Assembly (NCBI GenBank): GCA_050249835.1
Contig: JBFWPT010000003.1
Location: 1-64,000, forward strand
From: Miltoncostaea sp050249835
Lineage (GTDB): Bacteria; Actinomycetota; Thermoleophilia; Miltoncostaeales; Miltoncostaeaceae
Direction of reading: 5' to 3'
Length of the DNA stretch: 64,000 nucleotides
The position numbers were made by a program, and so were the translations under genes. Below are positions 50,705 to 59,851 of this stretch, piece by piece (the stretch's first letter is position 1; every line of letters begins with the position of its first letter). Under the pieces are notes generated by a model, which was given only the letters and a program-made list of their open reading frames with translations, searched no databases and was not told where the DNA came from.

Positions 50705-52255
50705 TCAGCCCCGGATCTGCCCCGCGAAGAAGCCGTTGCGGGCGAGGGGGCCCACCAGCTCGCGCTCCTCGTAGGCGAGGTGGGAGACGAGCGCGTCCGT
50801 GAGCAGGTCGATCGCCTCCTGGATGCGGCCGAAGCCGGCCTCCGGATGCTCCAGGTGGTCCACCAGCGCGGCGTCGACCTCGAGGATCGCCTCGTGGATG
50901 ACCACGTGCTCGTCCACCAGCCGGTCGATCACCGGCGCCAGGCCCGGCTCGCTGCGGGCCAGGTGGGGGAGGATGGCGTCGTCCTCCAGCCCGTGGTGCC
51001 GGGTGACGGCGCCGCAGTAGCGGCTGCAGAAGGCGCCGAGGGTCCAGTCGTTCTGCCGCAGGGCCATCTCGTTGAGGGCGCCGCGGGCGTCGCCGGCGGA
51101 CAGCGCCCCCTCGCGCACCTGGGCGAGCACGTCGCGCAGCTCGGCGAGCTCGGTGCGGAGCATGTCGTGCACCTCGATGAGGTGCCCGGCGACGAGGCGG
51201 CCGCGGCGGGTGTAGGTGACCTCGCCGTCCGGGGCGGGGGCCACGGGGCGTGACGCCTCGTCCCAGGGCGCGGTGGCCGCCAGCCGGACGCCGTCGTCCG
51301 CCGTCGGCTCGACGCCGAGCTCGCGGGGGTCGGGGCGGTCGGGGGAGGCCTGGGGGGCGGGTGCTGCGGAGGCGGCGGGCGGCGCGGGGGCCGTGCTCGC
51401 GGCGCCCTCGCGCGCGGCGGCGACCCTCTCACGCACGGCGGGGGCCACCTCGCGCGCGAGGCGCTCGATGACGGCGGCGTCGTCGGCCGTGACGATGAAG
51501 GTGCCGACCCCGTCCTCGCGCGCCAGGCGCACCAGCTCGTCCGGCTCGGCCGCGTCGGCGGGGATGTTGAGCAGGCGCCGGATGGCCGCCGAGTCCCGGC
51601 CGGCCCGGGTGGCGGCGGCGTCGATGGCCGCGTTGCCCTCCGCGAGGCCCCCGGGGGCGAGGTAGGCGAGGCTCGGCAGCCAGCCGTCGGCCTTGCGGCC
51701 CACCAGGTCGAGCATCCGCGGTTTGTAGGCGCCCACCCAGATCCCGACGTCGTGGGCCGGCGCCGGGCCGCGCTTGGCGCCGGCGAGCCGGTAGCGCGGC
51801 CCGTCGGTGCGGACGCCGCCCCGCGTGTCCGTGTCCCAGAGGGCGCGGATGACGTCGATGGCCTCCTCGAGGGCGTCCACGGCCTCGCCGGGTCCCCGCC
51901 GCGGGCCGCCCATCCCGGCGACCCCGTCCCAGAACGCCCCGGCCCCGATCCCCAGCTCGGCGCGGCCGCCGCTCAGGATGTCCAGGCTCGCGACCGCCCG
52001 GGCGAGCACCGCCGGCGGGCGCAGCGGGAGGTTGAGCACGTTCGCCGCGACGCGCACCCGGGAGGTGCGGGCGGCGACGACGCTCAGCAGCGTCCAGGTG
52101 TCGAGGAACGCCGGCTGGTAGGGGTGGTCCTGGAAGGTGACGAGGTCGAGCCCCGCCTCGTCGGCGAGCGACGCGAGGGCCAGCACGGCCTCCGCGTCCG
52201 CGGCGGACGGCGTGATGAACACGCCGAACTCGAGGGGGTGGCCGTAGTCCGTCAT
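50705..52255 (-). CDS. LLM-class flavin oxidoreductase fused to a hemerythrin-like domain
   Basis: 516 residues from ATG 52255, which overlaps the previous frame's stop as ATGA (another ATG lies at 52276). Residues ~1-280 are a bacterial-luciferase-like F420/FMN domain: LEFGVFITPS, LDLVTFQDHPYQP, RVRVAANVLNLPLRPPAVLA, LSGGRAELGIGAG and KADGWLPSLAYL. After an Ala/Pro linker (~285-340) comes a four-helix hemerythrin HHE domain (~355-505) with iron-ligand-type residues HLIEVHDML, HHGLEDDAIL, DEHVVIHEAIL and HLAYEERELV. Fusion of a flavin/F420 enzyme to a di-iron sensor suggests oxygen or NO-responsive redox chemistry. The substrate is unknown. Confidence 0.85.
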   Translation of the reverse strand: MTDYGHPLEFGVFITPSAADAEAVLALASLADEAGLDLVTFQDHPYQPAFLDTWTLLSVVAARTSRVRVAANVLNLPLRPPAVLARAVASLDILSGGRAELGIGAGAFWDGVAGMGGPRRGPGEAVDALEEAIDVIRALWDTDTRGGVRTDGPRYRLAGAKRGPAPAHDVGIWVGAYKPRMLDLVGRKADGWLPSLAYLAPGGLAEGNAAIDAAATRAGRDSAAIRRLLNIPADAAEPDELVRLAREDGVGTFIVTADDAAVIERLAREVAPAVRERVAAAREGAASTAPAPPAASAAPAPQASPDRPDPRELGVEPTADDGVRLAATAPWDEASRPVAPAPDGEVTYTRRGRLVAGHLIEVHDMLRTELAELRDVLAQVREGALSAGDARGALNEMALRQNDWTLGAFCSRYCGAVTRHHGLEDDAILPHLARSEPGLAPVIDRLVDEHVVIHEAILEVDAALVDHLEHPEAGFGRIQEAIDLLTDALVSHLAYEERELVGPLARNGFFAGQIRG

Positions 52256-54156
52256 CCGGCCGACCACGGTAGCCATCCGGAGGGTCGCCGCGCCCCGGCC
52301 GCTCCCGGGACGGGGTTCCCGACCCTAGGAGGAGAGGGCGCGCGGATCACCACCCACCCGTGCCGACTCCGTGCCCGGCCCGCCACGCGGGGGGTCCGTA
52401 CAAGTGCACACCGGTGCCACGTATGAGTGCACGATGGCCGGGCCGGCCACCCGGACCTCGGCTCGGAGGCCAAGTGGACCTGGGAGGACGCGCGGGGCGG
52501 GATCCAGCTCCAGGAACGGGATCCCGCGAACCGTGGCGCGCCCGTTGACCCCCCGGAGGGGAGGGGTCGGCGGGCCTCGTAGAAGGTGACCGTCCCGCTG
52601 ATCTCGTTCGAGACGATCACGGTGGGCTTGCCGCCCGGGCCGCGCGCCACGAACTGGAGCACCTCGGGGCCGCTGTCGGGGCCGACGGGGTCCGCCGTGT
52701 AGTCCCGGTTGTTCGCCCACTGGATCAGCGCCGGCCTCTTCGGGTCGGTCACGTCGAACACGATGAAGCCGCCGGGGCGCTCCAGGCCGACGAAGGCGTA
52801 GGTGCGGCCGCGGATGGTGCCGACCGTGACGCCCTCGGGCTCGGGGCCCTTGTTGTCGCTGCGGTCGTCGGCGCCGTTCTCCTCGTTGTTCGCGTTGAAC
52901 GCCTCGGGGTCGGCGGCCGCGATGTGCTGCTCGATGCCGTCGCCGCTGTCCCACATGCGCGTGCCGCCCGTCGTCCAGATCGTCGCCGAGCGGGCGCCGA
53001 AGGAGTAGAGCGCCTCGTGCTCGCCGTCGGCGCCGAGCCCGTCGGTGAGCGACACGTTCAGCCGCCCGAGGGCCGGCTCGGCCTGCAGCGCGGCCGCGTC
53101 CGGGAACGCGGTGGGGTCGAGGGTGAGGTCCCCGATACGCTCCTCGTCGGCGAAGCCGTCCCAGTCGCGGGCGTCGCCCTCGTTGGCCGTCACGAGGTAC
53201 TCCGTGCCCCTGATCGTGAAGGAGGCCACGGCGTCCGGCATGAAGAGGCCGCGGACCGGCCAGGTGCCGATGGCGATGCCGCCGTCCTCGTCGCTCGGGT
53301 CCAGGCCGGAGCCGGGGAGCGAGTGGTCCGTCGTGCCGAGGGCGCGGATGCGCTTCACCACGGCGTCCTTGACGCTGACCTCGGCGATCGCGTTCGCCTC
53401 CTGCAGCGTCACGAACGCCGTGCGGCCGTCCTTGGAGAGGGTGACGTACTCGGGCTCCAGGTCCTGGGAGACGCTCGCCCCCGGGCCGTTCAGGCGGATG
53501 CCCTTCGGCAGCTCCCGGTGGCGCGGGCGGCCCGCGTCGAACGCGCGGAAGCCGGCGGTGCTCACCGAGACGCGGCCCTTGGAGAGCCTGCTCACGTCGA
53601 TGATCGAGACGCTTCCCTCCGGGTCGGCCGCGCCCTCGACGCCGTAGCCCGAGGGCTCGCCCTCGTTGGCGACCAGGACCTTCCTGCCGTCGCGCGTGAA
53701 GGTCAGCATGTCCGGGAGGGCGCCGACGCGGACGGCCCTGATGAACGTCCCGTCGCGGCGCAGGAACACGACCTGCCCGGGGTCGGTCTTCGGGTCCGAC
53801 TCGACGGCGACGGCGACGATGTCCCCGTGGACGGAGACGCTGTTCGGACCGGCGCCCCAGGGGCTCAGATCCACGCGGCGGATGAGCGTGGGCGCGGTCG
53901 CGTCGCGGGCGTCCACCACGTCGAGGCTGTTGCCGGTGCTGTTGGTGACGAACAGGCGGCCGCGGTCGTAGGCCGACGTCTCGCCGGACGTCCCGTCCGT
54001 GATCCCGGTCGCGTACGTGCCGACCGCCGTGAACTCCGGGCCCTTCGGCTGGGGCGTGCCCCCGCCGCCGTGCGCCAGTGCCGTCGCGCCCGCCCCCGCG
54101 GCCAGCGCGAGCGCCGCCGCCGAGGCGACGACGCGCCTCCCCGTCAGGACCGTCAT
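52252..54156 (-). CDS. Choice-of-anchor-I type secreted propeller protein, possibly with read-through tail
   Basis: 634 residues from ATG 54156. After the signal peptide the protein shows the choice-of-anchor-I/esterase-like pattern: NSTGNSLDVVDARD, GALPDMLTFTRDGRKVLVAN, EGSVSIIDVSRL, LEPEYVTLSKDGRTAFVTLQ, TANEGDARDWDGFADE and PEGVTVGTIRGRTYAFVGLE. The conserved part ends at GTVTFYEARRPL (about residue 535). The remaining ~98 residues are Arg/Ser/Trp/Pro-rich and unlike the family. A GACCCC...GGGGTC hairpin lies exactly at the family's usual end, so the native stop may have been lost. The final TGA overlaps the LLM start (ATGA). Function: surface propeller, possible phosphoesterase relative; uncertain. 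Confidence 0.7.
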   Translation of the reverse strand: MTVLTGRRVVASAAALALAAGAGATALAHGGGGTPQPKGPEFTAVGTYATGITDGTSGETSAYDRGRLFVTNSTGNSLDVVDARDATAPTLIRRVDLSPWGAGPNSVSVHGDIVAVAVESDPKTDPGQVVFLRRDGTFIRAVRVGALPDMLTFTRDGRKVLVANEGEPSGYGVEGAADPEGSVSIIDVSRLSKGRVSVSTAGFRAFDAGRPRHRELPKGIRLNGPGASVSQDLEPEYVTLSKDGRTAFVTLQEANAIAEVSVKDAVVKRIRALGTTDHSLPGSGLDPSDEDGGIAIGTWPVRGLFMPDAVASFTIRGTEYLVTANEGDARDWDGFADEERIGDLTLDPTAFPDAAALQAEPALGRLNVSLTDGLGADGEHEALYSFGARSATIWTTGGTRMWDSGDGIEQHIAAADPEAFNANNEENGADDRSDNKGPEPEGVTVGTIRGRTYAFVGLERPGGFIVFDVTDPKRPALIQWANNRDYTADPVGPDSGPEVLQFVARGPGGKPTVIVSNEISGTVTFYEARRPLPSGGSTGAPRFAGSRSWSWIPPRASSQVHLASEPRSGWPARPSCTHTWHRCALVRTPRVAGRARSRHGWVVIRAPSPPRVGNPVPGAAGARRPSGWLPWSAG

Positions 54157-54217
54157 GCATCCCCCTCCGTTGCGTGGACCGTCGGCGGGACGCTACGAAC
54201 GGCCCGGGCGGGCGGTG

Positions 54218-54928
54218 TTACATCCCTGTTGATCCGCCCCCGGCGGCTGAAACCCCCAGAAGCTCCTCATGCGTGACGGCCCGGCGGCCCTGCCCCGCGA
54301 GGGCGTCGAGCAGCGTGCCGACGGCGCGGTCCAGGCGCCGGTGCGACAGGTCGGCCGGGTGGAGGTCGAGGCGCACCGCCGGGGCCCGGGCCAGCGCGCG
54401 CGCGGCGATCGCCGCGGCGCCCGGGGAGAGGGCGCGGCGGATGGGGCTGGACGCCCCCAGCCCGATGCTCGGCAGGGGCCGGCGCGCCTCCGGGGTCGCC
54501 AGGGTCACCCGGGTGGCCCACCACCCGAGGCCGGCGTCGCGGCAGGCCGCGTCGGCCGTCCCCGGGTGCGCGTAGGAGGGGGCGATGAACCCGCGCGCCT
54601 CCAGCCCGGCCGCGTCGAGCTCATCCACCGAGTCGGCGATCAGCCGGCCGACGGACGCGGCGTCGCGCCCGGCGAGCTCGCGGCCGTCGCGGCCGCCCCG
54701 GTCCGTGTGGGTGTAGCCGTGCGCCACGACCTCGTCGCCCGCGGCAACCCGCCCCCGAAGCCACGCCCGCGCCGGGCCCGAGCGCCACGACTCGCGCCCG
54801 CGCTGCCGGGGCACGACGAGCAGGCAGGCCGGCCCGTCGATGCGCTCGGAGACGCGATCGCGCAGCTCGGCGGCGCGCGAGGCGGTGGACGGCGACACGT
54901 CGTGGATCGCGACGACCAGGGCCCTCAT
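54218..54928 (-). CDS. Polysaccharide-deacetylase-like protein (DUF2334)
   Basis: 236 residues from ATG 54928, overlapping the upstream glycosyltransferase stop by ATGA. It begins VVAIHDVSPSTASRAAELRD, with the HD of the NodB-type metal site. It continues with VVAHGYTHTDRGG (His pair) and ARGFIAPSYAHPGTADAACR, the pattern of DUF2334 deacetylases. No signal sequence is visible. In the operon it probably modifies the glycan or glycolipid built by the two glycosyltransferases. It is the last gene of the operon. Confidence 0.8.
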   Translation of the reverse strand: MRALVVAIHDVSPSTASRAAELRDRVSERIDGPACLLVVPRQRGRESWRSGPARAWLRGRVAAGDEVVAHGYTHTDRGGRDGRELAGRDAASVGRLIADSVDELDAAGLEARGFIAPSYAHPGTADAACRDAGLGWWATRVTLATPEARRPLPSIGLGASSPIRRALSPGAAAIAARALARAPAVRLDLHPADLSHRRLDRAVGTLLDALAGQGRRAVTHEELLGVSAAGGGSTGM

Positions 54929-56034
54929 GCCGCCACCAGCGAGCGGTAGAGGTCCCACTCGCGGCCGAAGGCGTCGTCCCACCCGGGGCAGCCCTCGCGC
55001 GCCGGCCGTGGCCGCGACAGGGCGTCCCGCACGCCGGCCGCGAGCGCGTCCGCGTCGCCCGGCTCCACGAGCACCGCGCCGTTGGCCCACAGCAGGTCCG
55101 CGCTGCCGACGGTGGAGGGCGCCACCACCCGGGACCCGGCGGCGAGCGCCTCGAGCGGCGCGAGGCCGAAGGGCTCGGTCGGGTTGGGATGGACGAAGCA
55201 GTCCGCGCTGGCGAGCAGCCGCGCGAGGGTGGCGCGGCCGGAGACGTGGCCGAGCAGGACGAGGCGGTCCTCCACGCCGAGCTTCCGCGCGCCGCGCTCC
55301 AGGAGCCCCTGGGCGGCGCCGGTCCCGGCCACCACCAGGACGTGACCGGGGCCGAGCGCGGCCAGCACGCCCGGCAGCAGGTCGATGCGCTTCTCGCTCG
55401 ACAGGCGCCCCGCGTACACGAGCATCCGCGCCGGCGGCGGGGCCAGGCGCTCCCGCAGGGCGTCGTCCGGCCGGGCCGCGCCGAACGTGCCGAGGTCCAC
55501 CCCGAAGGGCGACGTCACGACCGGGCCGGCCACGTGGGCCGCGACCCGCTCGCGGGTGGCCTCCGAGGCCACGAGCACCGCCGACGGGGCGCCCAGGGCC
55601 CGGCGCTGGACGATGCCGAGCGCGGCCCCGGCCGGCCGGCGGAGCACCCGCGGCAGCCCCGCCGCGCCGAGCGCCAGATCCGAGTGGCACACCATCGCCA
55701 CGCCCGTCCCGCGGCCCGCGGCCCAGCGGGCGACGGAGCGGGGGAACGCGAGCGCGTCGTGCAGCACGACCACGTCCGGGTCCAGCGCGTCGAGCGCGGC
55801 CAGGACCGGCCCCGGGCGCGGCGCGACGCGGTAGCCCCAGCGCCCCGCGGGCGTGCGCCCGCGCACGTGGACGAATGCGCTGCCGGCGACGTCCCCGCGG
55901 CCCGCGCGGTCCGCGGTGACCACGGCGGCGTGGTCGTTGCCGGTGCGCGCGGCCCACTCGGCCTTCGCGTGGAGGTAGGTGCGGATCCCGCCGGACACCG
56001 GCGAGTACCACTGGGTGAGGTCGACGACCCTCAT
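54925..56034 (-). CDS. GT4-family glycosyltransferase
   Basis: 369 residues from ATG 56034, overlapping the upstream gene's stop by ATGA. GT-B fold signatures: VVDLTQWYSPVSGGIRTYL at the N-terminus, VVLHDALAFP, VASEATRERV, PFGVDLGTF, MLVYAGRLSSEKRIDLLPGV, VLVVAGTG, VLLGHVSG and EX7E-like NPTEPFGLAPLEALAAGSRV. Donor is probably a nucleotide sugar, product a surface glycan or glycolipid (inference). Cytoplasmic or membrane-peripheral. Confidence 0.85.
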   Translation of the reverse strand: MRVVDLTQWYSPVSGGIRTYLHAKAEWAARTGNDHAAVVTADRAGRGDVAGSAFVHVRGRTPAGRWGYRVAPRPGPVLAALDALDPDVVVLHDALAFPRSVARWAAGRGTGVAMVCHSDLALGAAGLPRVLRRPAGAALGIVQRRALGAPSAVLVASEATRERVAAHVAGPVVTSPFGVDLGTFGAARPDDALRERLAPPPARMLVYAGRLSSEKRIDLLPGVLAALGPGHVLVVAGTGAAQGLLERGARKLGVEDRLVLLGHVSGRATLARLLASADCFVHPNPTEPFGLAPLEALAAGSRVVAPSTVGSADLLWANGAVLVEPGDADALAAGVRDALSRPRPAREGCPGWDDAFGREWDLYRSLVAA

Positions 56035-58463
56035 GCCGCCGCCCATCGCGGCACGCCGCCCGGCTCGCCGGCCGGGGGGTCGCCCACCACCTGGTGGTAA
56101 CCGTCCCGCAGCTCGCCGAACACATCGTCCCAGGTCGGGCGCAGGGCCGCCGCCCTCCGCGCGCCGGCGCCGAGGCGGGCGCGCAGCCCCGGGTCGTCGT
56201 GCAGCAGGGCGAACGCCGCGGCCAGGGCCGTGGGGTCGTCCGCCTCGACGACCAGCCCGGACTCGCCGTGGGAGACCAGCTCCGCGGCGCCGCCGCGGTC
56301 CAGCACCACCGCCGGCAGGCCGGCGGCGGCGGCCTCCGTGACCACCTGGCCGAAGGTCTCCGTCGCCGAGGGCAGGCAGAACACGTCGGCCGAGGCGTAC
56401 GCGGCGGCCAGCAACTCCCCCTCCAGGACGCCGAGGAAGCGGTGGGGCGCGTCGCCGAGCGCGCGCTGCAGCGTGCCGCGCGCGGGCCCGTCGCCCGCGA
56501 TCGCGAGCCGCAGGCCGGGGCGGAGGGCCACGGCGCGGCGGAACGCGTCGGCCAGCAGGAGGACGCCCTTCTCGGCCGAGAGGCGCCCGGCGTAGAGGAT
56601 CACGACGTCGCCACCGCGGGCCATCCGGCGTCTCATCGACCGGCTCGCGCGGGCCGGGGAGAAGGCGTCGATGTCCGTGCCGCGCGGGAACATCGCGAGC
56701 CGCGCGGGGTCCAGGCCCCCGCGCACCAGGCCCTCGCCGGTCGCGCGCGTGGGCACGTACACCCGCGCCGCCTGGCCGTAGAACCAGCGGACGGCGTGGT
56801 CCGTGATGCCGGCGGCCAGGCGGTCGCCGGTCAGGTCGAGGACGTAGCGCGCGAGCTCGGTGTGGTAGCTCGCGACGAAGGGGAGCCCGAGCGTCCGCGC
56901 CACGACGAGCCCGCAGATCCCCATCGGGCCGGGCGTGGCGGCGTGCACGAGGCGCGCGCCCGAGGCCTCCACCGCCTCCAGCAGGGACACCACGGACGGC
57001 ACCCCGAGGCGCCAGGCGGAGTCGCCGTAGGCCGGGACCGGCAGGTCCGCGACCGGCGGCAGGTCGAGGTGGCCGGGCGTCTCCGCGACCCCCGCGCCGC
57101 ACGAGATGACGCGGACGCCGCACCCGGGGCGCGCGCCCGCGTGGGCGGCGAGGCGGCGCATCGTGCCCGCCACCCCGTTGACCTCCGACCAGGTGTCGGT
57201 GAGCACGACGGCCGGGACCGGCCCCGGCTCGGCGATGGCCGGGCCGAAGAACTCCCGCTCGACCCCCTCGGCGAAGCGCACCTCCCCGCGGACGTACCCC
57301 GCGGCGAGCAGGTAGGGCAGGGCGAGGGCGCCGGCCCCGGCGAGGGCCTCCGCGCGCCGCCCCAGCCCGCCGCGCCGCCGCGGGTCGACCGCGCGCCGCA
57401 GCAGCTCCTCGTGCAGCCAGCCGCTCGCCAGCCGCAGGCGGGCGTGGGCGCGCGGCCCGGCGTCCTCGTCGCGGCCCTTCCCGAGCTTGCGGTAGCGCCG
57501 CACCAGCCGGCGATCGGCGCGGATACGGCCGAGCACCTCCTCGGCGAGGCCCGCGGCCGGGGGGCCGGCGGACGAGGCCTTCACCGGGGGCGGGAGCGGG
57601 TGCTGGAGGAGGCCCTCCACGAGCCCGCGGACCGGGCCCGGCAGGTCCGGCGTCGTGCGCTCGATCCAGCCCCGCGCCGCGAGCGAGCCCACCGAGTGGG
57701 CGAGGGCCGTCCCGGTCCCGTGCCCGCCGCCCGGCTCGACGTGCCCGGCGCGCAGGCGCGCGAGCAGCTCCGCCGGGCTCGACGCCGGCGGGGTCAGGCT
57801 CCAGGCGTGGGCGATGTCGAAGGATCCGTGGTCGTCGGACCCGCCGGTGAGGGCCGGCGGGCCGTCGGACCGCGGCTGCATGTCGTGCTTCTCGGCGAGG
57901 CGCGACAGCAGGTCCCGGGACGCGGTCGCGGCGATGCGGCCGGCGATCTCGTTCGTGGCGCGCGGGCGCGACCCGTTGCGCCCCTCCCAGAGGCGGAAGA
58001 GCAGGAGGCACCGCTCCAGGTGGTCGGCCGTCAGCTCGCCGCCGACCCGGTGCAGGGGGTGAGCGAGGGCGCAGGGCACGCCGGCCGCGTCCGCCACGTC
58101 CAGCAGCTCGTAGAGGCTGGCGCGGGCCCGGTCCATGTCGGCCCACAGCGCCTCGTCGACGCCCCACACGAGCACGTGGACGGGCACGCGGTCCTCGGGG
58201 AAGGTCGCGGTGACCTCGACGCCGACGATGACGTCGGGGTGGTGGGCGATCTCGAGCGCCCCGGAGATCGTGTTGTGGTCGGTCAGGGTGACCATGTCCA
58301 TGCCGCGGCGCTTGGCCGCGGCGTAGGCGGCCTCGGGCTCCGTGTAGCTCTCGGGCAGCACCGCGCGGCTCAGGAACCAGCTCCCGGTATCGGTCGAGGC
58401 GCGGGAGTGCAGGTGCAGGTCGATCCGGGTGCCGGGGGGGCGGGGCGTCTGCGGGGATCGCAC
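56031..58463 (-). CDS. PHP-domain/GT4 glycosyltransferase fusion
   Basis: 810 residues from GTG 58463, selected for GAGGAGGAC nine bases upstream. Residues ~15-250 are a PHP phosphoesterase with metal motifs IDLHLHSRAS, TLTDHNTI, HPLHRVGG and GGSDDHG. A helical linker of ~170 residues (~250-420) precedes a GT-B domain (~425-800): DTWSEVNGVAGTMRRLA, YHTELARYVLDLTG, MFPRGTDIDAFSP, VILYAGRLSAEKGVLLLADA and PSATETFGQVVTEAAAAGLP, as in PimB/MgtA-type mannosyltransferases. PHP activity may hydrolyse a phosphorylated precursor before or after transfer. First gene of the three-gene glycan operon. Confidence 0.85.
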   Translation of the reverse strand: MRSPQTPRPPGTRIDLHLHSRASTDTGSWFLSRAVLPESYTEPEAAYAAAKRRGMDMVTLTDHNTISGALEIAHHPDVIVGVEVTATFPEDRVPVHVLVWGVDEALWADMDRARASLYELLDVADAAGVPCALAHPLHRVGGELTADHLERCLLLFRLWEGRNGSRPRATNEIAGRIAATASRDLLSRLAEKHDMQPRSDGPPALTGGSDDHGSFDIAHAWSLTPPASSPAELLARLRAGHVEPGGGHGTGTALAHSVGSLAARGWIERTTPDLPGPVRGLVEGLLQHPLPPPVKASSAGPPAAGLAEEVLGRIRADRRLVRRYRKLGKGRDEDAGPRAHARLRLASGWLHEELLRRAVDPRRRGGLGRRAEALAGAGALALPYLLAAGYVRGEVRFAEGVEREFFGPAIAEPGPVPAVVLTDTWSEVNGVAGTMRRLAAHAGARPGCGVRVISCGAGVAETPGHLDLPPVADLPVPAYGDSAWRLGVPSVVSLLEAVEASGARLVHAATPGPMGICGLVVARTLGLPFVASYHTELARYVLDLTGDRLAAGITDHAVRWFYGQAARVYVPTRATGEGLVRGGLDPARLAMFPRGTDIDAFSPARASRSMRRRMARGGDVVILYAGRLSAEKGVLLLADAFRRAVALRPGLRLAIAGDGPARGTLQRALGDAPHRFLGVLEGELLAAAYASADVFCLPSATETFGQVVTEAAAAGLPAVVLDRGGAAELVSHGESGLVVEADDPTALAAAFALLHDDPGLRARLGAGARRAAALRPTWDDVFGELRDGYHQVVGDPPAGEPGGVPRWAAA

Positions 58464-58642
58464 GTGTGGCGTCCTCCTCGTCGGGCCCCGGTCGGGCCGC
58501 GCCCGTGCGCGGTGACCCTGGGGCGCACCGTCGGCCCGGACCATTTCAAGGGGGCGCGGGCCCGCCGGTTACATCGCGGTGGAGTCGCGGTGAACCCGCG
58601 GAGACACGGCGTTTCAGGACTGTCACAGACCCCGCCGCGGTC

Positions 58643-58686
58643 GTCACAGGGGCGTCACCCGGGCCGCGCGGGGCCGGTGTTAGCGT
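58643..58686 (+). promoter_or_regulatory. Pho-type box and -10 region upstream of pstS
   Basis: GTCAC at 58643 and 58654 are 11 bp apart (CGTCACAGGGGCGTCACCC), with another GTCAC at 58622. This matches the direct-repeat pattern of PhoB/PhoP boxes. TAGCGT at 58681-58686 fits a TAnnnT -10. pstS starts 83 bp further on. The interval 58464-58768 otherwise shows no gene. Confidence 0.5.
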
Positions 58687-58768
58687 CGCGCCGCTCTGAT
58701 CCCGACCAGGGCCTCTGCCGGACCATGCCGGGGCGCGCCGCGCCCCTCGGAGAAGGAGCGACCCTTCG

Positions 58769-59851
58769 GTGAACAGGACCATCCGCAACGCGATCGCCGC
58801 CGCCGCCGTGGGCGGCGCCGTCGTCGCCCTCCCCGCCATGGCGGCGGGCGCCGCGACCGGCTCGGGGGCCAGCTTCCCGGCCACGGCCTACTCGAAGTGG
58901 TGCCAGGACTCGGGCCTCTGCAGCTACACGTCCAAGGGCTCGACCGGTGGCATCAACGACCTCATCAACGGGGTCGTCGACTTCGCCGCGACGGACGCGC
59001 CGCTCACCGACACGCAGCTGGCCGACCTGGCCTCGAAGCGCGGCGGCGCGAAGCCGCTGTACTTCCCGACCCTCATCGGCGCGATCACCGTGCCCACCAA
59101 CATCGAGGGCGTCTCGAAGGGCATCAACCTCAAGGGCCCGGTCCTCGCGGACATCTTCCGCGGTGAGATCACGAGCTGGAACGACGCCCGCATCCGCGCC
59201 TCCAACCCGGGCGTCCGCTTCCCGAGCGCCTCGATCACCCTCTGCGTCCGCTCGGACGGCTCGGGCACGAGCTTCGGCTTCACGAGCTACCTCTCGAAGG
59301 TCAACTCGTCGTTCCGCTCCTCGGTCGGCGCGAGCCAGCAGCCGAACTGGCCCACGAGCGGCGTGACCGTCGTGAAGGGCGCCCGCAACCCGGGCGTGGC
59401 CGGCTGCATCAAGGCCAACCGGAACTCGATCGGCTACGTGGACATCTCGGACGCCCGCGACGCCGGCCTGACGAAGTTCTTCGCGCGGATCGGCAAGACC
59501 GAGATCGTGCGGAAGAACGGCAAGCGCACGCGCCAGACGGTCTACATCCTCCCGAGCGCCGGCTCGGCCCTGAAGGCCGCCAACCTGACGAAGTTCAAGT
59601 CGGACCTGACGCTGTCCCTCACGGCCTCCCCGGCCCCGGGCGCGTACCCGATCGCCATCACCACCTGGCTGGTCGCGTACTCGAACTACGGCGCCGCCGG
59701 CAAGTCGTCCTCCACGCGCGACGAGGTCAAGCGGGTCCTGAACTACGCGTACTCGGCCACGGCGCAGGGCTCCCTGCGCGACCTGCGCTTCGCGGCGCTG
59801 CCGCCCTCGCTCATCGCGGTGGCGAAGGCCCAGATCACGAAGATCAGGTAG
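58769..59851 (+). CDS. pstS: Phosphate ABC transporter substrate-binding protein PstS
   Basis: 360 residues from GTG 58769 with GAAGGAG upstream. The signal peptide ends near AGAATG. The mature start GSGASFPATAYSKWCQDSGL and the anion-site loops YTSKGSTGGINDLINGVVDF, ATDAPLT and CVRSDGSGTSFGFTSYL are typical PstS phosphate-binding motifs. PNWPTSGVTVVKG, IGYVDISDA and YPIAITTWLVAY fit the C-terminal lobe. There is no lipobox, so it is secreted or retained by other means. First gene of the pst operon; a GTCAC direct-repeat box lies upstream. Confidence 0.92.
   Translation: MNRTIRNAIAAAAVGGAVVALPAMAAGAATGSGASFPATAYSKWCQDSGLCSYTSKGSTGGINDLINGVVDFAATDAPLTDTQLADLASKRGGAKPLYFPTLIGAITVPTNIEGVSKGINLKGPVLADIFRGEITSWNDARIRASNPGVRFPSASITLCVRSDGSGTSFGFTSYLSKVNSSFRSSVGASQQPNWPTSGVTVVKGARNPGVAGCIKANRNSIGYVDISDARDAGLTKFFARIGKTEIVRKNGKRTRQTVYILPSAGSALKAANLTKFKSDLTLSLTASPAPGAYPIAITTWLVAYSNYGAAGKSSSTRDEVKRVLNYAYSATAQGSLRDLRFAALPPSLIAVAKAQITKIR

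Noticed and set aside
54925..58167. 1080-residue single frame covering both glycosyltransferases
   Set aside because: Its first ~700 residues are an out-of-frame reading of the PHP-GT4 gene. Only the part from ATG 56034 is real.
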